In this document: positions 6,681 through 14,986 of the stretch, one piece after another
How the letters are laid out: every line of letters begins with the position of its first letter
Position numbering within the stretch: the stretch's first letter is position 1
Source of the DNA: an uncultured Collinsella sp.
Lineage (GTDB): Bacteria; Actinomycetota; Coriobacteriia; Coriobacteriales; Coriobacteriaceae
Assembly: GCA_900546105.1 (NCBI GenBank)
Contig: URBP01000020.1
Span: forward strand, 1 to 25,698
Length of the DNA: 25,698 nucleotides
Direction of reading: 5' to 3'
Notes under the pieces: generated by a model
The model's input: the letters and a program-made list of their open reading frames with translations, nothing else
Database searches by the model: none
Told to the model about the DNA's origin: nothing
Made by a program: the position numbers and the translations under genes

Positions 6681-7370
6681 TGCAAAAACGCATCACCATA
6701 TTTGATACCGTCCGCGGGTTTACGATGCTGTCGATGGCAGGTTTTCACGCCTGCTACGATTTGGCCTACCTATATGGATGGGATATGCCATGGTTTACCG
6801 AAACGGTTTTCCAGGATATCTGGCGCGCTAGTATCAGCTGGGTATTTTTGTTTATCGCCGGTTGGATGTGCACGCTCTCGCGCAATAACGTTAAGCGCGC
6901 CCTCAAATACGCGACCGCAGCCTTGATCGTATGGATTGCAACTACACTGGTATCAGTCGACGATTCGGTAAACTTTGGCATCATTTATTGCATGGCGGCT
7001 TGCACTCCCCCGTCCGTTACTCCAAAAATTACCGGGTTCATGGGGCATCGCGGCGTGCCTTGTTCTTTTTGCCCTCACCTGGGGCATTCCAAAAGCGGTC
7101 TACCCACTCCCCTACCTGGCATGGCTTGGATTCCCGAGCCCGGATTTTGTTTCGGGAGACTACTATCCGCTCATTCCGTTTATCTTTATGTACCTTACCG
7201 GCTTTTTTGCTGCCCGGGCAGCACAAGCATCAAGCCTCGAAGCGCCAGCATGGGCATACGCCAATCCCGTCCCGGCGATCGCAGTCCTCGGTCGGCATGC
7301 CTTACCGTTCTACCTGCTCCATCAGCCTGTCATCCTAGGCGTACTAGAACTCGTTTATTCCGTACGATAG
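6680..7370 (+). pseudogene. DUF1624 / HGSNAT-like membrane acyltransferase, frameshifted
   Basis: The reading frame opens at the ATG overlapping the lexA stop and encodes a multi-pass membrane protein of the heparan-alpha-glucosaminide N-acetyltransferase (DUF1624) family: IFDTVRGFTMLSMAGFHACYDLAYL at the start, with the conserved His region, then hydrophobic helices. At about residue 109 the frame turns into unrelated sequence, while the family sequence (RPLLQKLPG, then several helices ending LLHQPVILGVLEL) continues one base later to a TAG at 7368. Removing one C from the CCCCC run at 7007-7011 would restore a 229-residue protein. It is a recent frameshift, a sequencing error or programmed slippage. 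Its 3' end overlaps convergent hflX by 16 bases. Substrate unknown. Confidence 0.8.
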
Positions 7371-8644
7371 CGCTCAAGACGCGGTGCGATTCGGGCCGGC
7401 AACTTCGCCACAATGCGAACGCCGTCCTCTAGATATTCCTCATGCAGAAGGGTTCCCTGCTCATGCACCAGCGTGATGAGGGCGCCCTCGCGATACGGGA
7501 TATCAGCAGAGAGCAACACATCGGTGGCAGCCGCCTCACGGGCAATACGGTCGACGAGATCGTCAAGCCCCTCACCCGTCTGGGCCGAGAACAGCACGGC
7601 CTCGGGATAGCGACGATGGAAACTCAATCGATCGACGCTATCGAGTAGGTCGATTTTATTGAACACCGTAAGCGTCAAACGCTCGCCGGCACCAATCTCG
7701 TCAAGAACGCGATCGACTGCCTCGAGCTGGCGCTCGTAATCCTCGTCAGAGGCATCCACAACTTTAAGGATCAGGTCGGCACCAAGGACCTCAGACAGCG
7801 TGGACTTAAAGGCATCAACGAGACCATGCGGTAGCTCTTGAATAAAGCCAACGGTATCGGTAATGGTCATGCCACGACCACCGGGCAAGCGATACGAGCG
7901 CGTCGTCGGATCGAGCGTGGCAAACAATTTATCCTGTGAAAGCACCGTAGACCCGGTCAGACGATTGAGCAACGTCGACTTACCGGCATTGGTATAACCG
8001 GCTAAGGCAACGCGAAACGCCGGCGACTCGATACGGCTCTTTGACTGGACATCGCGACGCTGTTCAACCTGCTTAAGCTCGCGACGAAGCGCGGCAATCT
8101 TGTTGCGAATCAAACGTCGGTCAACCTCGAGCTGGCTTTCACCCTGGCCAAAGCGCGAACCAATGCCACCGCGTGTCTGCTCTTTAGCAAGATGACTCCA
8201 CATACCGCGCAAACGGGGCAACAGATACTGCAATTGGGCTAGCTGCACCTGCAGGCGGCCCTCACGGGTCTGAGCGTGCAGGCCAAAGATATCGAGAATC
8301 AACGCCGTACGGTCGATAATTTTAACCGGTTCGCCCACGGCTTTCTCCAGATAAGACTGCTGCGAGGGCGTTAAATCGTCATCGAAGATAACGACATCAG
8401 CATCCATTCGATGTACGAGCCCGCAAAGCTCCTCAACCTTACCGGAGCCAATAAACGATTTTGGATACGGCTTAACCAGACGCTGTGACAAACGCGCCAC
8501 GCACTGGGCGCCAGCTGTATGGGCCAGACGCTCAAGCTCGTCAAGCGAACGATCGAGCGGCCAGGCGTTATCGCGCCACTCAACTCCGACAAGAACGGCA
8601 CGTTCGGGCTCAGGCGCCGTGGGAACGAGGGGAAACCGAGCCAT
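7355..8644 (-). CDS. hflX: GTPase HflX
   Basis: A 429-residue ribosome-associated GTPase that splits stalled 70S ribosomes under stress. Order: N-terminal HflX domain with KPYPKSFIGSGKVEEL (58-73) and FDDDLTPSQQ (87-96), a long helical linker with GIGSRFGQGESQLEVDRR (160-177), then the G domain: G1 GYTNAGKST (216-224), G2 FATLDPT (241-247), G3 DTVGF (263-267), G4 NKID, and a C-terminal extension. ATG overlaps the miaA stop by one base (TAATG), with GAGG seven bases upstream. It is the last gene of the rny-to-hflX cluster. The miaA-hflX link is common in bacteria. Confidence 0.97.
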   Translation of the reverse strand: MARFPLVPTAPEPERAVLVGVEWRDNAWPLDRSLDELERLAHTAGAQCVARLSQRLVKPYPKSFIGSGKVEELCGLVHRMDADVVIFDDDLTPSQQSYLEKAVGEPVKIIDRTALILDIFGLHAQTREGRLQVQLAQLQYLLPRLRGMWSHLAKEQTRGGIGSRFGQGESQLEVDRRLIRNKIAALRRELKQVEQRRDVQSKSRIESPAFRVALAGYTNAGKSTLLNRLTGSTVLSQDKLFATLDPTTRSYRLPGGRGMTITDTVGFIQELPHGLVDAFKSTLSEVLGADLILKVVDASDEDYERQLEAVDRVLDEIGAGERLTLTVFNKIDLLDSVDRLSFHRRYPEAVLFSAQTGEGLDDLVDRIAREAAATDVLLSADIPYREGALITLVHEQGTLLHEEYLEDGVRIVAKLPARIAPRLERYRTE

Positions 8645-9582
8645 TAGGCCACCTCGATACGGTGAAGGATATCCTCAACGACCTCATCGATCGTAAACTC
8701 GTCCATATCGAACCACACGATGCGGTCATCGCGTTTAAACCACGAAAGCTGACGCTTGGCATAGCGACGCGAACGCATCTTGATGAGTTCGCGAGCCTCA
8801 TCCATAGAAATCACGCCGTCAAAGGCATCGATAATCTCTTTATAGCCAATCGCCTGCATCGAAGTCAGGGCATCTCCCAGCCCCTGGTCCATAAGACCGC
8901 GAACCTCATCAACTAGACCCTGCTCAAACATCAAATCGACGCGTAGGTTAATACGCTCGTAAAGCGCCTCGCGATTACGCAACAATCCAAACCACAGAGC
9001 GTGATAATGCTCGCGCGGAACACTAAACTGCGACTTTTGCTGCGCGTAGGATACGCCATCATCATGCATTTCGAGCGCGCGAATCACACGACGAACATTA
9101 TGGGGGTGGATGACCGCAGCGGACTCGGGGTCACGCTCGGCAAGCAACGCGTGCAGCGCTTCCTCGCCTATGCGCTCGGCAAGCTCCTGATACCCTGCGC
9201 GGCGATCGTCCTCAAGCTCGCCCGAGGGAAAATCCATCTCATCCAGGGCGGCCTTGAGATACAGGCCTGTACCCCCGCAAAACACCGGTAGGCGGCCCTC
9301 GCCCAGCAAGCGCTCAACATGTACACGAGCGTCTGCCTGATACAGCGCCGCAGAATATGCAAAGCCCGGTTCAACAATATCGACCAGGCGTAGCGGCACC
9401 GTGCATTCCTCGGGTGCCATCTTGGCAGTACCGATATCCATGCCTCGATAGATTTGCATCGCATCACACGACAGCACTTCCGACGAAAGGCGAGCCGCCA
9501 AACGATCTGCGGCATCACTTTTGCCAACCGCGGTCGGACCGACAATCGCAACGGCGGAAAGGCCTGCCCCGGGAGAAATCAT
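8644..9582 (-). CDS. miaA: tRNA dimethylallyltransferase
   Basis: A 312-residue enzyme that transfers dimethylallyl from DMAPP to A37 of tRNAs reading codons that start with U. Visible are the P-loop GPTAVGKS (15-22), the substrate-binding DAMQIYRGMDIGTAK (40-54), the GGTGLYLKAAL segment and the C-terminal RRYAKRQLSWFKRD motif. The ATG at 9582 overlaps the miaB stop in TAATG; the longer frame to 9621 would run inside miaB and lacks support. The ribosome site is weak, consistent with coupling to miaB translation. MiaA product is the substrate of MiaB, encoded immediately upstream, so the two consecutive steps are paired. Confidence 0.96.
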   Translation of the reverse strand: MISPGAGLSAVAIVGPTAVGKSDAADRLAARLSSEVLSCDAMQIYRGMDIGTAKMAPEECTVPLRLVDIVEPGFAYSAALYQADARVHVERLLGEGRLPVFCGGTGLYLKAALDEMDFPSGELEDDRRAGYQELAERIGEEALHALLAERDPESAAVIHPHNVRRVIRALEMHDDGVSYAQQKSQFSVPREHYHALWFGLLRNREALYERINLRVDLMFEQGLVDEVRGLMDQGLGDALTSMQAIGYKEIIDAFDGVISMDEARELIKMRSRRYAKRQLSWFKRDDRIVWFDMDEFTIDEVVEDILHRIEVA

Positions 9583-10952
9583 TAGCGCGGCTCGCCCACA
9601 ACGGATCCGGACAGATACCACGTCTTGGCAACGTCGATGTCAACATCGACAATCTTGCCAACCAGCTGATCGATGCTGTAGCCCTCGGGAATCGGTGCAT
9701 GAACTGTCTGATTCTTAGGACTCTTGCCCAGCAGCACCGCGTCATTCTTTTTGCTCGTACCCTCAATATGCGCCGGCACAACGGTATGGAGCTCACCCTG
9801 GTTATACTCGTGCGCTGTAGTCTCGATAACTTTCACCAGACGGTTGAAGCGCTCGAGAATAACCTCATGCGGCGTAGGATCGTCAATCTCGGCGGCCGGG
9901 GTACCGGCACGCTTGGAATAGATGAAGGTATAGGCCTGAGCATAGCGGACCGTCTCAGCAAGCGAGAGCGTCTGCTCAAAGTCTTCTTCAGTCTCGCCCG
10001 GGAAGCCAACGATAATGTCGGTCGAGAGCGCGATATCGGGCATGCGGTTGCGAATGCGATCGACCAGGCCCAGATAGTCCTCGCGTGTATAACGGCGATT
10101 CATCTCTTTGAGGATCCGCGTCGAACCTGACTGGACGGCCAGGTGCAGTTGCGGCATTACGGCAGGCGTCTCGGCCATGGCGTCGATGGTCTCGGGCAGC
10201 AGGTCCTTAGGATGCGAAGACGTAAAGAAGATACGCTCCACACCCGTATCGCCCACGGCACGCAGCAAATCGGCAAAACGCGGCTTGCCAAACAGATCGC
10301 GACCATATGAGTTAACGTTTTGGCCCAGCAGCGTAATCTCACGCACGCCCTGGCGCACCAGACCGGTCACCTCGTCGACAATCTCCTCGAAGGGGCGGCT
10401 CTTTTCGCGACCGCGTACGTACGGCACGATGCAATAGGTGCAGAAATTATTGCAGCCTGTCATGATGGGCACCCAGGCGTGATACTGGGTCTCGCGATGC
10501 CACGGCATGCTCATGGCGTCCGTATCCTCATGCTCATTGGTGCGGATATGACGCTTACCATCAAGGAACGCCTCGGCAATGAGCTCGGCCACATGTGCAA
10601 TGGAATGCGTGCCAAAGATGACATTGACGTTATCGACGTTGGTGAGCAGGCCCTCGCCATCGCGCTGCGCGATGCAACCGCCAACGGCAACCACGCGCTT
10701 GCCCGAAGGCGAAGGCGGCAGGCTTTTGCAGGAATTGCACTGACCGTACAGGCGAGTATCGGCGGCCTCGCGCACGCAGCACGTCATGAAGACAACGATA
10801 TCGGCATGCGCGGGATCGAGCGCCATGAGGCAGCCATACGAATCAAGCAGACCGCTCACACGCTCGGAGTCGTGCTGATTCATCTGGCAGCCAAAGGTGC
10901 GGATAAAGTAGGTTTTACCGGCAAGAATATCGCGTACGGAACGCTGGTCCAT
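9582..10952 (-). CDS. miaB: tRNA-2-methylthio-N6-dimethylallyladenosine synthase
   Basis: About 456 residues. A radical-SAM methylthiotransferase that adds a methylthio group to i6A37 made by MiaA. The N-terminal UPF0004 domain holds Cys22 (GCQMN), Cys58 (TCCVRE) and Cys93 (GGCIAQ) for the auxiliary 4Fe-4S cluster. The radical SAM triad is Cys167, Cys171 and Cys174 in CNNFCTYC. A C-terminal TRAM domain follows. The usual Asn before Cys58 is Met here. The ATG at 10952 has AGGA nine bases upstream; another ATG at 10958 is only three bases from it, and a TTG at 10985 is possible. It follows spoVS by 45 bases. Confidence 0.96.
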   Translation of the reverse strand: MDQRSVRDILAGKTYFIRTFGCQMNQHDSERVSGLLDSYGCLMALDPAHADIVVFMTCCVREAADTRLYGQCNSCKSLPPSPSGKRVVAVGGCIAQRDGEGLLTNVDNVNVIFGTHSIAHVAELIAEAFLDGKRHIRTNEHEDTDAMSMPWHRETQYHAWVPIMTGCNNFCTYCIVPYVRGREKSRPFEEIVDEVTGLVRQGVREITLLGQNVNSYGRDLFGKPRFADLLRAVGDTGVERIFFTSSHPKDLLPETIDAMAETPAVMPQLHLAVQSGSTRILKEMNRRYTREDYLGLVDRIRNRMPDIALSTDIIVGFPGETEEDFEQTLSLAETVRYAQAYTFIYSKRAGTPAAEIDDPTPHEVILERFNRLVKVIETTAHEYNQGELHTVVPAHIEGTSKKNDAVLLGKSPKNQTVHAPIPEGYSIDQLVGKIVDVDIDVAKTWYLSGSVVGEPR

Positions 10953-10997
10953 GTGCATAAGTCCTAACGATGGGGAGCGAAACAAGGCAAGCAGAAG

Positions 10998-11315
10998 CTA
11001 TGCCACAGGCTTAACATCATCCATGACGACGTTATCCATAGCAGCTCGATTGATCTGGTGAACGTAGATAGAAAGGCGGATGGCCGTGCGCGACTCCCCG
11101 TTAATGAGGATGTCGGAGAACACGGGCGCGCAGGAAATATCAAAACCGGTTGGAATCAAAAAACCGCGCGCGATAGCAACGGCCTTAATAGCCTGGTTGA
11201 CGGCACCGGCGCCGACACACTGGATGTTGACGGGTACACCATCCTTGACCATGCCGGCGATGGCGCCGGCAACGGACGCGGGCGATGATTTGCTTGATAC
11301 CTTCAGGCAATCCAT
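10998..11315 (-). CDS. spoVS: Stage V sporulation protein S (SpoVS family)
   Basis: A 105-residue Alba-fold protein. The match runs over the first 86 residues: LKVSSKSSPASVAGAIAG, then GAGAVNQAIKAVAIARGF and SRTAIRLSIYV. SpoVS in Bacillus affects septation and spore development; the family also occurs in bacteria that do not sporulate, where its role is unknown and nucleic-acid binding is suspected from the fold. A tail of about 18 residues (INRAAMDNVVMDDVKPVA) extends beyond the usual end. GGAG lies seven bases before the ATG at 11315. It sits between a GHKL ATPase and miaB, in the same order as in Bacillus (rny, ymdB, spoVS, miaB). Confidence 0.93.
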   Translation of the reverse strand: MDCLKVSSKSSPASVAGAIAGMVKDGVPVNIQCVGAGAVNQAIKAVAIARGFLIPTGFDISCAPVFSDILINGESRTAIRLSIYVHQINRAAMDNVVMDDVKPVA

Positions 11316-11365
11316 GAAGAAACTCCTGCATTTAAAAGTACGTTTTAACTGCAATAACTGTATCG

Positions 11366-11383
11366 TACCGAGTGGACTCGGTA
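11366..11383. other. Short perfect hairpin between GHKL ATPase gene and spoVS
   Basis: Eight-bp arms (TACCGAGT and ACTCGGTA) with a two-base centre, just after the ATPase stop codon. There is no T-tract in the direction of transcription, so it is a poor terminator. It could be an operator, a processing site or an mRNA-stability structure. Confidence 0.4.
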
Positions 11384-11389
11384 AAGGCA

Positions 11390-12475
11390 CTATTCCTCTT
11401 TGGCAAGATCAAAGGTCACGGTGATTCGATCACGCGAAACACGAATCTTTGGGTCGCCGCAAAGGTTGAGATAGTACCGGGTGGCAAGGTCATTAAAGTC
11501 GCGTTCCACAGCGCGCGAAAACTGTGCCATGTCATCCTTGGCAATACGTAGCCCGCGACGATCCTTCGCGAGATCGACAGGAGCCGGCGCATGCGAGGAC
11601 GAATCACGCTCGCGCAGCAGACGCGCGGTCACACCGCGAACGGGCTTAATCTGCCCTGCCAAAATGCGATGGGCCGTGCGCTCGGACATCTCAAGACCCA
11701 AACCCGAACAAATACGGATAAAGTTCTCGGCATCAGAAGCAAGGCCTAAACGATCGACAACCGGAAGCTCGCTCTCGTCATCAATGAACAGGAGACGAGA
11801 CGTATCAAGCCGGCTTGACGCCTGAGCATAAAGGGTCGCGGCAATCTCAGACGGAGAACCAAGATAGACATCGCAACCACGCAACTCCTCGAGCGCAAAC
11901 TCACATGCAGCGCGAATAATATTATGCGGACCGCGAGCACAGACATAACGTCCGTCCTCATCCTTGACGGCCTGGGGCCAGCTGGACTGATCGGCACGCT
12001 CACTGAGGCGGTCGGCCGCGACGCTCACCTTAAAGGCTGAACCAAGATCGACACCGGACGTGACCACACGGGCCTCATCGGCGTTCTGCTTGATCGAAAA
12101 CAATGCCATGCCACGACCGTGAACGCCCCAACGGTCCATCTTCATGCTCTCGAGCTTGGAGGTAACGCGGGCATCAAAGATTCGCTCTTGCATATCCTGC
12201 GGAACGCCCGAACCGTTATCCAGAAAGACAAGCGTGCGGACGCCGTCTTCCTTGGTCGTGGCGAGATAGACCTTGTCGGCGCCGGCATCGCGAGCATTAC
12301 GGAGCATTTCGATGACGATATCCTCGACATGCTGAATGTCGTGCTTTGCCTGGCGCCGCTCGGCCTCCGAAACGCGGAGGCGGACATACCCCTCGCCAAG
12401 GTTTTCCTCGACGCGAAGGTTGCCCTCCCCCGACATCGACGCGATAAATGAGATGAGCTCGTTCGCGTCGTTCAT
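11390..12475 (-). CDS. GHKL (Bergerat-fold) ATP-binding protein of unknown role
   Basis: About 361 residues. The first 150 form a GHKL ATPase: N-box EDIVIEMLRNARDAGA (51-66) with Glu56 and Asn60, G1 box LDNGSGVP (85-92), an F-box-like ERIFDARVTSK (98-108) and G2 GVHGRGMALFSIK (117-129). There is no histidine-kinase dimerisation helix, sensor, receiver or membrane segment. The remaining 210 residues are predicted soluble, with no domain I recognise, ending in a basic KIRVSRDRITVTF strand. The ATG at 12475 comes one base after the rny stop (TAACATG); a GTG at 12499 would overlap rny by 23 bases. It occupies the ymdB slot of the Bacillus order. It may be a GHKL chaperone-like ATPase or a switch partner of SpoVS; function unknown. 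Confidence 0.75.
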   Translation of the reverse strand: MNDANELISFIASMSGEGNLRVEENLGEGYVRLRVSEAERRQAKHDIQHVEDIVIEMLRNARDAGADKVYLATTKEDGVRTLVFLDNGSGVPQDMQERIFDARVTSKLESMKMDRWGVHGRGMALFSIKQNADEARVVTSGVDLGSAFKVSVAADRLSERADQSSWPQAVKDEDGRYVCARGPHNIIRAACEFALEELRGCDVYLGSPSEIAATLYAQASSRLDTSRLLFIDDESELPVVDRLGLASDAENFIRICSGLGLEMSERTAHRILAGQIKPVRGVTARLLRERDSSSHAPAPVDLAKDRRGLRIAKDDMAQFSRAVERDFNDLATRYYLNLCGDPKIRVSRDRITVTFDLAKEE

Positions 12476-12476
12476 G

Positions 12477-14027
12477 TTATTTAGCGATATCGACGGCACG
12501 GCTCTCGCGAATCACGACAACGCGCACCTGACCGGGATACTCCATCTCTTCCTCGATCTGATGGGCGATATCGTGAGCCAGGACCGTGGACTGGGCATCG
12601 GAGATCTTGTCCGGCTGAACCATGACGTGGACCTCGCGACCAGCCTGCATGGCATAGGTGCGCTCGACGCCGTCGTGAGAGTTGGCGATCTCCTCGAGCT
12701 TCTCAAGGCGCTTGATGTAGTTCTCGGCCGACTCGCGGCGGGCGCCGGGACGAGAGGCAGAGACAGCATCGGCGGCCTGCACCAGGACATCGAGCACCGT
12801 GTTGGGGTCGACATCGGCATGGTGAGCCTCGATAGCGTGGACGATAACGGGCTTCTCGCCATAACGGCGGGCCAGCTCGGCGCCGATGACGGCATGCGGG
12901 CCCTCGACGTCATGGTCGATTGCCTTGCCCAGGTCGTGCAGCAGGCCAGCGCGCTTGGCAGTCACAACGTCCAGGCCAAGCTCGGAAGCCATCACGCCGC
13001 ACAGATCAGAGACCTCGAGGGAGTGCTGAAGTACGTTCTGACCAAACGAGGTACGGTAGCGCAGGGCACCAAGGGTCTTGACGATCTCGGGGTGCAGGTC
13101 GTGGATGCCGGTATCGAAGGCAGCCTGCTCGCCAGCCTCGCGCACGCGCTGCTGAACCAGGTCGGCGGCCTTGTGATACATCTCCTCGATACGGGCAGGG
13201 TGAATGCGGCCGTCGGCGATGAGGTTCTCGAGGGCGACACGGGCGGTCTCACGACGGACCGGGTCGAAGCTCGAAAGAACGACGGTCTCGGGCGTGTCGT
13301 CGATCACGAGGTTGACGCCGGAAACCTGCTCGAAGGTCCGGATGTTGCGACCCTCGCGACCGATGATACGGCCCTTGAGGTCATCAGAGGGAATGTGCAC
13401 GGAGGTAACGGTGACCTCGGCAGTGTGGTCGGCAGCGCAGCGCTGAATCGCCAGAGACAGAATCTCCTGGGCGGTCTTGTGGCACTCGGCGCGAACCTGC
13501 TGCTCGGACTCACGAATGATCGTGGCGGCCTCGTGGGTGACCTCGCCGCGAACCTTATCGAGGAGCTCCTTGTGGGCGTCCTCGCGGGTAAGGTCGGCGA
13601 TACGCTCGAGCTCGGAGGTCTGCTTTGCGCAGAGCTCCTCGAGCTCACGGGAGCGCTTCTCGACCTGACCGGCCTGGCTGGACAGCTGATGCTCGCGCTT
13701 GTCGAGAGCGTCGTTGCGGCGATCGAGGGATTCCTCGCGCTGCATCACGCGGTTCTCGAGCGTACGAATCTCGTTCTTACGCTGCTTGTCCTCGGCCTCA
13801 GCGGCCTGCTTGTTCTTGATGATCTCCTCTTTAGCCTCGAGCAGAGCCTCTTTTTTGAGGGTCTCGGCCTGACGCTTAGCATCACCGATCAGGGACTCAG
13901 CCTGTGCGTGTGCCGACTGGATTTTTTCGTCGGCCTCGTGAAGACTACCCTGCTTGGCGGTGCGCATGTAGGCAATGGCGGCGATGGCACCCAAAACGAT
14001 GCCAACGAGCGCTGCGATGATAGGCAT
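12477..14027 (-). CDS. rny: Ribonuclease Y
   Basis: A 516-residue membrane-tethered endoribonuclease that starts mRNA decay. Order: N-terminal transmembrane helix (2-21), long charged coiled coil (about 25-195), KH RNA-binding domain (about 206-270, GRIIGREGRNIR at 219-230), HD domain with catalytic His364-Asp365 in GLLHDLGKAIDHD, and a C-terminal region with the HHADVDP segment. Length is typical. The ATG at 14027 has AGGAG five bases upstream; a GTG six bases earlier touches that site and is rejected. It is the first gene of the leftward cluster, preceded by a good promoter and a long leader. Confidence 0.96.
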   Translation of the reverse strand: MPIIAALVGIVLGAIAAIAYMRTAKQGSLHEADEKIQSAHAQAESLIGDAKRQAETLKKEALLEAKEEIIKNKQAAEAEDKQRKNEIRTLENRVMQREESLDRRNDALDKREHQLSSQAGQVEKRSRELEELCAKQTSELERIADLTREDAHKELLDKVRGEVTHEAATIIRESEQQVRAECHKTAQEILSLAIQRCAADHTAEVTVTSVHIPSDDLKGRIIGREGRNIRTFEQVSGVNLVIDDTPETVVLSSFDPVRRETARVALENLIADGRIHPARIEEMYHKAADLVQQRVREAGEQAAFDTGIHDLHPEIVKTLGALRYRTSFGQNVLQHSLEVSDLCGVMASELGLDVVTAKRAGLLHDLGKAIDHDVEGPHAVIGAELARRYGEKPVIVHAIEAHHADVDPNTVLDVLVQAADAVSASRPGARRESAENYIKRLEKLEEIANSHDGVERTYAMQAGREVHVMVQPDKISDAQSTVLAHDIAHQIEEEMEYPGQVRVVVIRESRAVDIAK

Positions 14028-14185
14028 GCTCACTCCTTTTTATGGATTCGTTACACAACAAAGCGAACCGTCCTTACGAACGGCTCGCGACATTTGAGTA
14101 ATATGGGCGCAGCTTATGCGGGTCGGATACAGATAAATATAAACAAACTCATCACAGATGAGCACATATCACAAAGCAAATGACA
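14028..14185 (-). promoter_or_regulatory. Long structured 5' leader of rny
   Basis: Roughly 158 bases between the predicted transcription start and the rny ATG. It can form at least three short hairpins: 14148-14153 with 14157-14162 (CTCATC/GATGAG), a CGCA/TGCG stem at 14109-14121, and a nine-bp stem with one mismatch at 14063-14071 with 14080-14088. No known riboswitch signature was recognised. Confidence 0.4.
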
Positions 14186-14191
14186 GTGTTT

Positions 14192-14220
14192 ATCGTACGT
14201 TGAACCACAACAACTGTCAA
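14192..14220 (-). promoter_or_regulatory. Sigma-70-type promoter of the rny cluster
   Basis: On the minus strand, TTGACA (14215-14220) is followed after 17 bases by TACGAT (14192-14197). The -35 is perfect and the -10 matches four of six. It lies in the gap between recX and rny, where a promoter is expected. Confidence 0.65.
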
Positions 14221-14282
14221 ATAAATGGCCCCAGCACGGCGGCTAAAACGCGGTGAACGGCAGGGCCGCAAAACGCATACGC

Positions 14283-14975
14283 CTAAACCGCACATTCCTC
14301 ACGTTCGGCATCGAGACGTGCCTTAACGGCATCGGCGGCGATGTGATACGAGAAGCCCTTACCCATCAAAAACCGAACCAGTTTTTCGAATCCGCGCGTC
14401 TCTGGAACACGCCGCTTGGCGAGCAGGGCTGACGCACGCGCCAAATCGTCTTCGACGGCAAAATAATCCTCGGGATAACCGGGAATGTCATCGAGCATGA
14501 CATGACGGCGCTTGAGCTCGGTCTCGATTTTACGCTGTCCCCAACCACGCCGCTTGCGTTCCTCGATAAAGTACGAGCAAAAGCGGTTCTCGTCTAAAAA
14601 GCGATACTCGGTGGCGCGCTCGACCGCGAAATCGATAGCGGGCTGGTGAAAGCCGAAGCGAGCCAACTTGTCACGGACCTCACCCGTCGCATGGTCGCGG
14701 CGCGATAACATCTCGGTCACCATGGTAAGTGCACATTTACGCTCGATGAGCTGCACCGCCTCACGAAAGTTATCCCAATCACAGGGAAGATCGGGGCGGT
14801 TTTTGACATACAGCCGCGCGACCCGCACGGGGATCCAAATGGACCGCTCAAAACCGCCCTCAAGCTCACAATCGATATGTGCGCAAGGCTTTTTGGACGC
14901 ATACCCGCTCGAGAACGAGGAGGCCGCCTTCTTATCGGGAAAAACGACCGTGGCCTCGGTCACCGTATACGACAT
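14283..14975 (-). CDS. recX: Regulatory protein RecX
   Basis: About 230 residues of RecX, a small helical repeat protein that caps and dismantles RecA filaments. Recognisable are the helix triplets such as MLSRRDHATGEVRDKLARFG, YRFLDENRFCSYFIEERKRRGWGQRKIETELKRR and the C-terminal KLVRFLMGKGFSY. The first 70 residues form a leading domain longer than in E. coli RecX, as is common in Gram-positive versions. It starts 11 bases after the recA stop with only a weak ribosome site, so it is probably coupled to recA and made in small amount. recA-recX order is the usual one, and both would be SOS-induced from the recA promoter. Confidence 0.92.
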   Translation of the reverse strand: MSYTVTEATVVFPDKKAASSFSSGYASKKPCAHIDCELEGGFERSIWIPVRVARLYVKNRPDLPCDWDNFREAVQLIERKCALTMVTEMLSRRDHATGEVRDKLARFGFHQPAIDFAVERATEYRFLDENRFCSYFIEERKRRGWGQRKIETELKRRHVMLDDIPGYPEDYFAVEDDLARASALLAKRRVPETRGFEKLVRFLMGKGFSYHIAADAVKARLDAEREECAV

Positions 14976-14986
14976 GAGCGTAACCG

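Noticed and set aside
7007..7011. CCCCC run as a phase-variation tract
   Set aside because: Five bases is too short for typical slippage switching; a plain frameshift or sequencing error is more likely.
12336..14183. 615-codon rightward open frame opposite rny
   Set aside because: It is the complement of RNase Y coding sequence, kept open by codon bias; composition is low-complexity Leu/Gly/Asp and no family is recognisable.
14227..14267. Possible recX terminator (GGCCC/GGGCC arms, then ATTTATTT leftward)
   Set aside because: Only five perfect pairs with a loop of about 30 bases; too weak to call.
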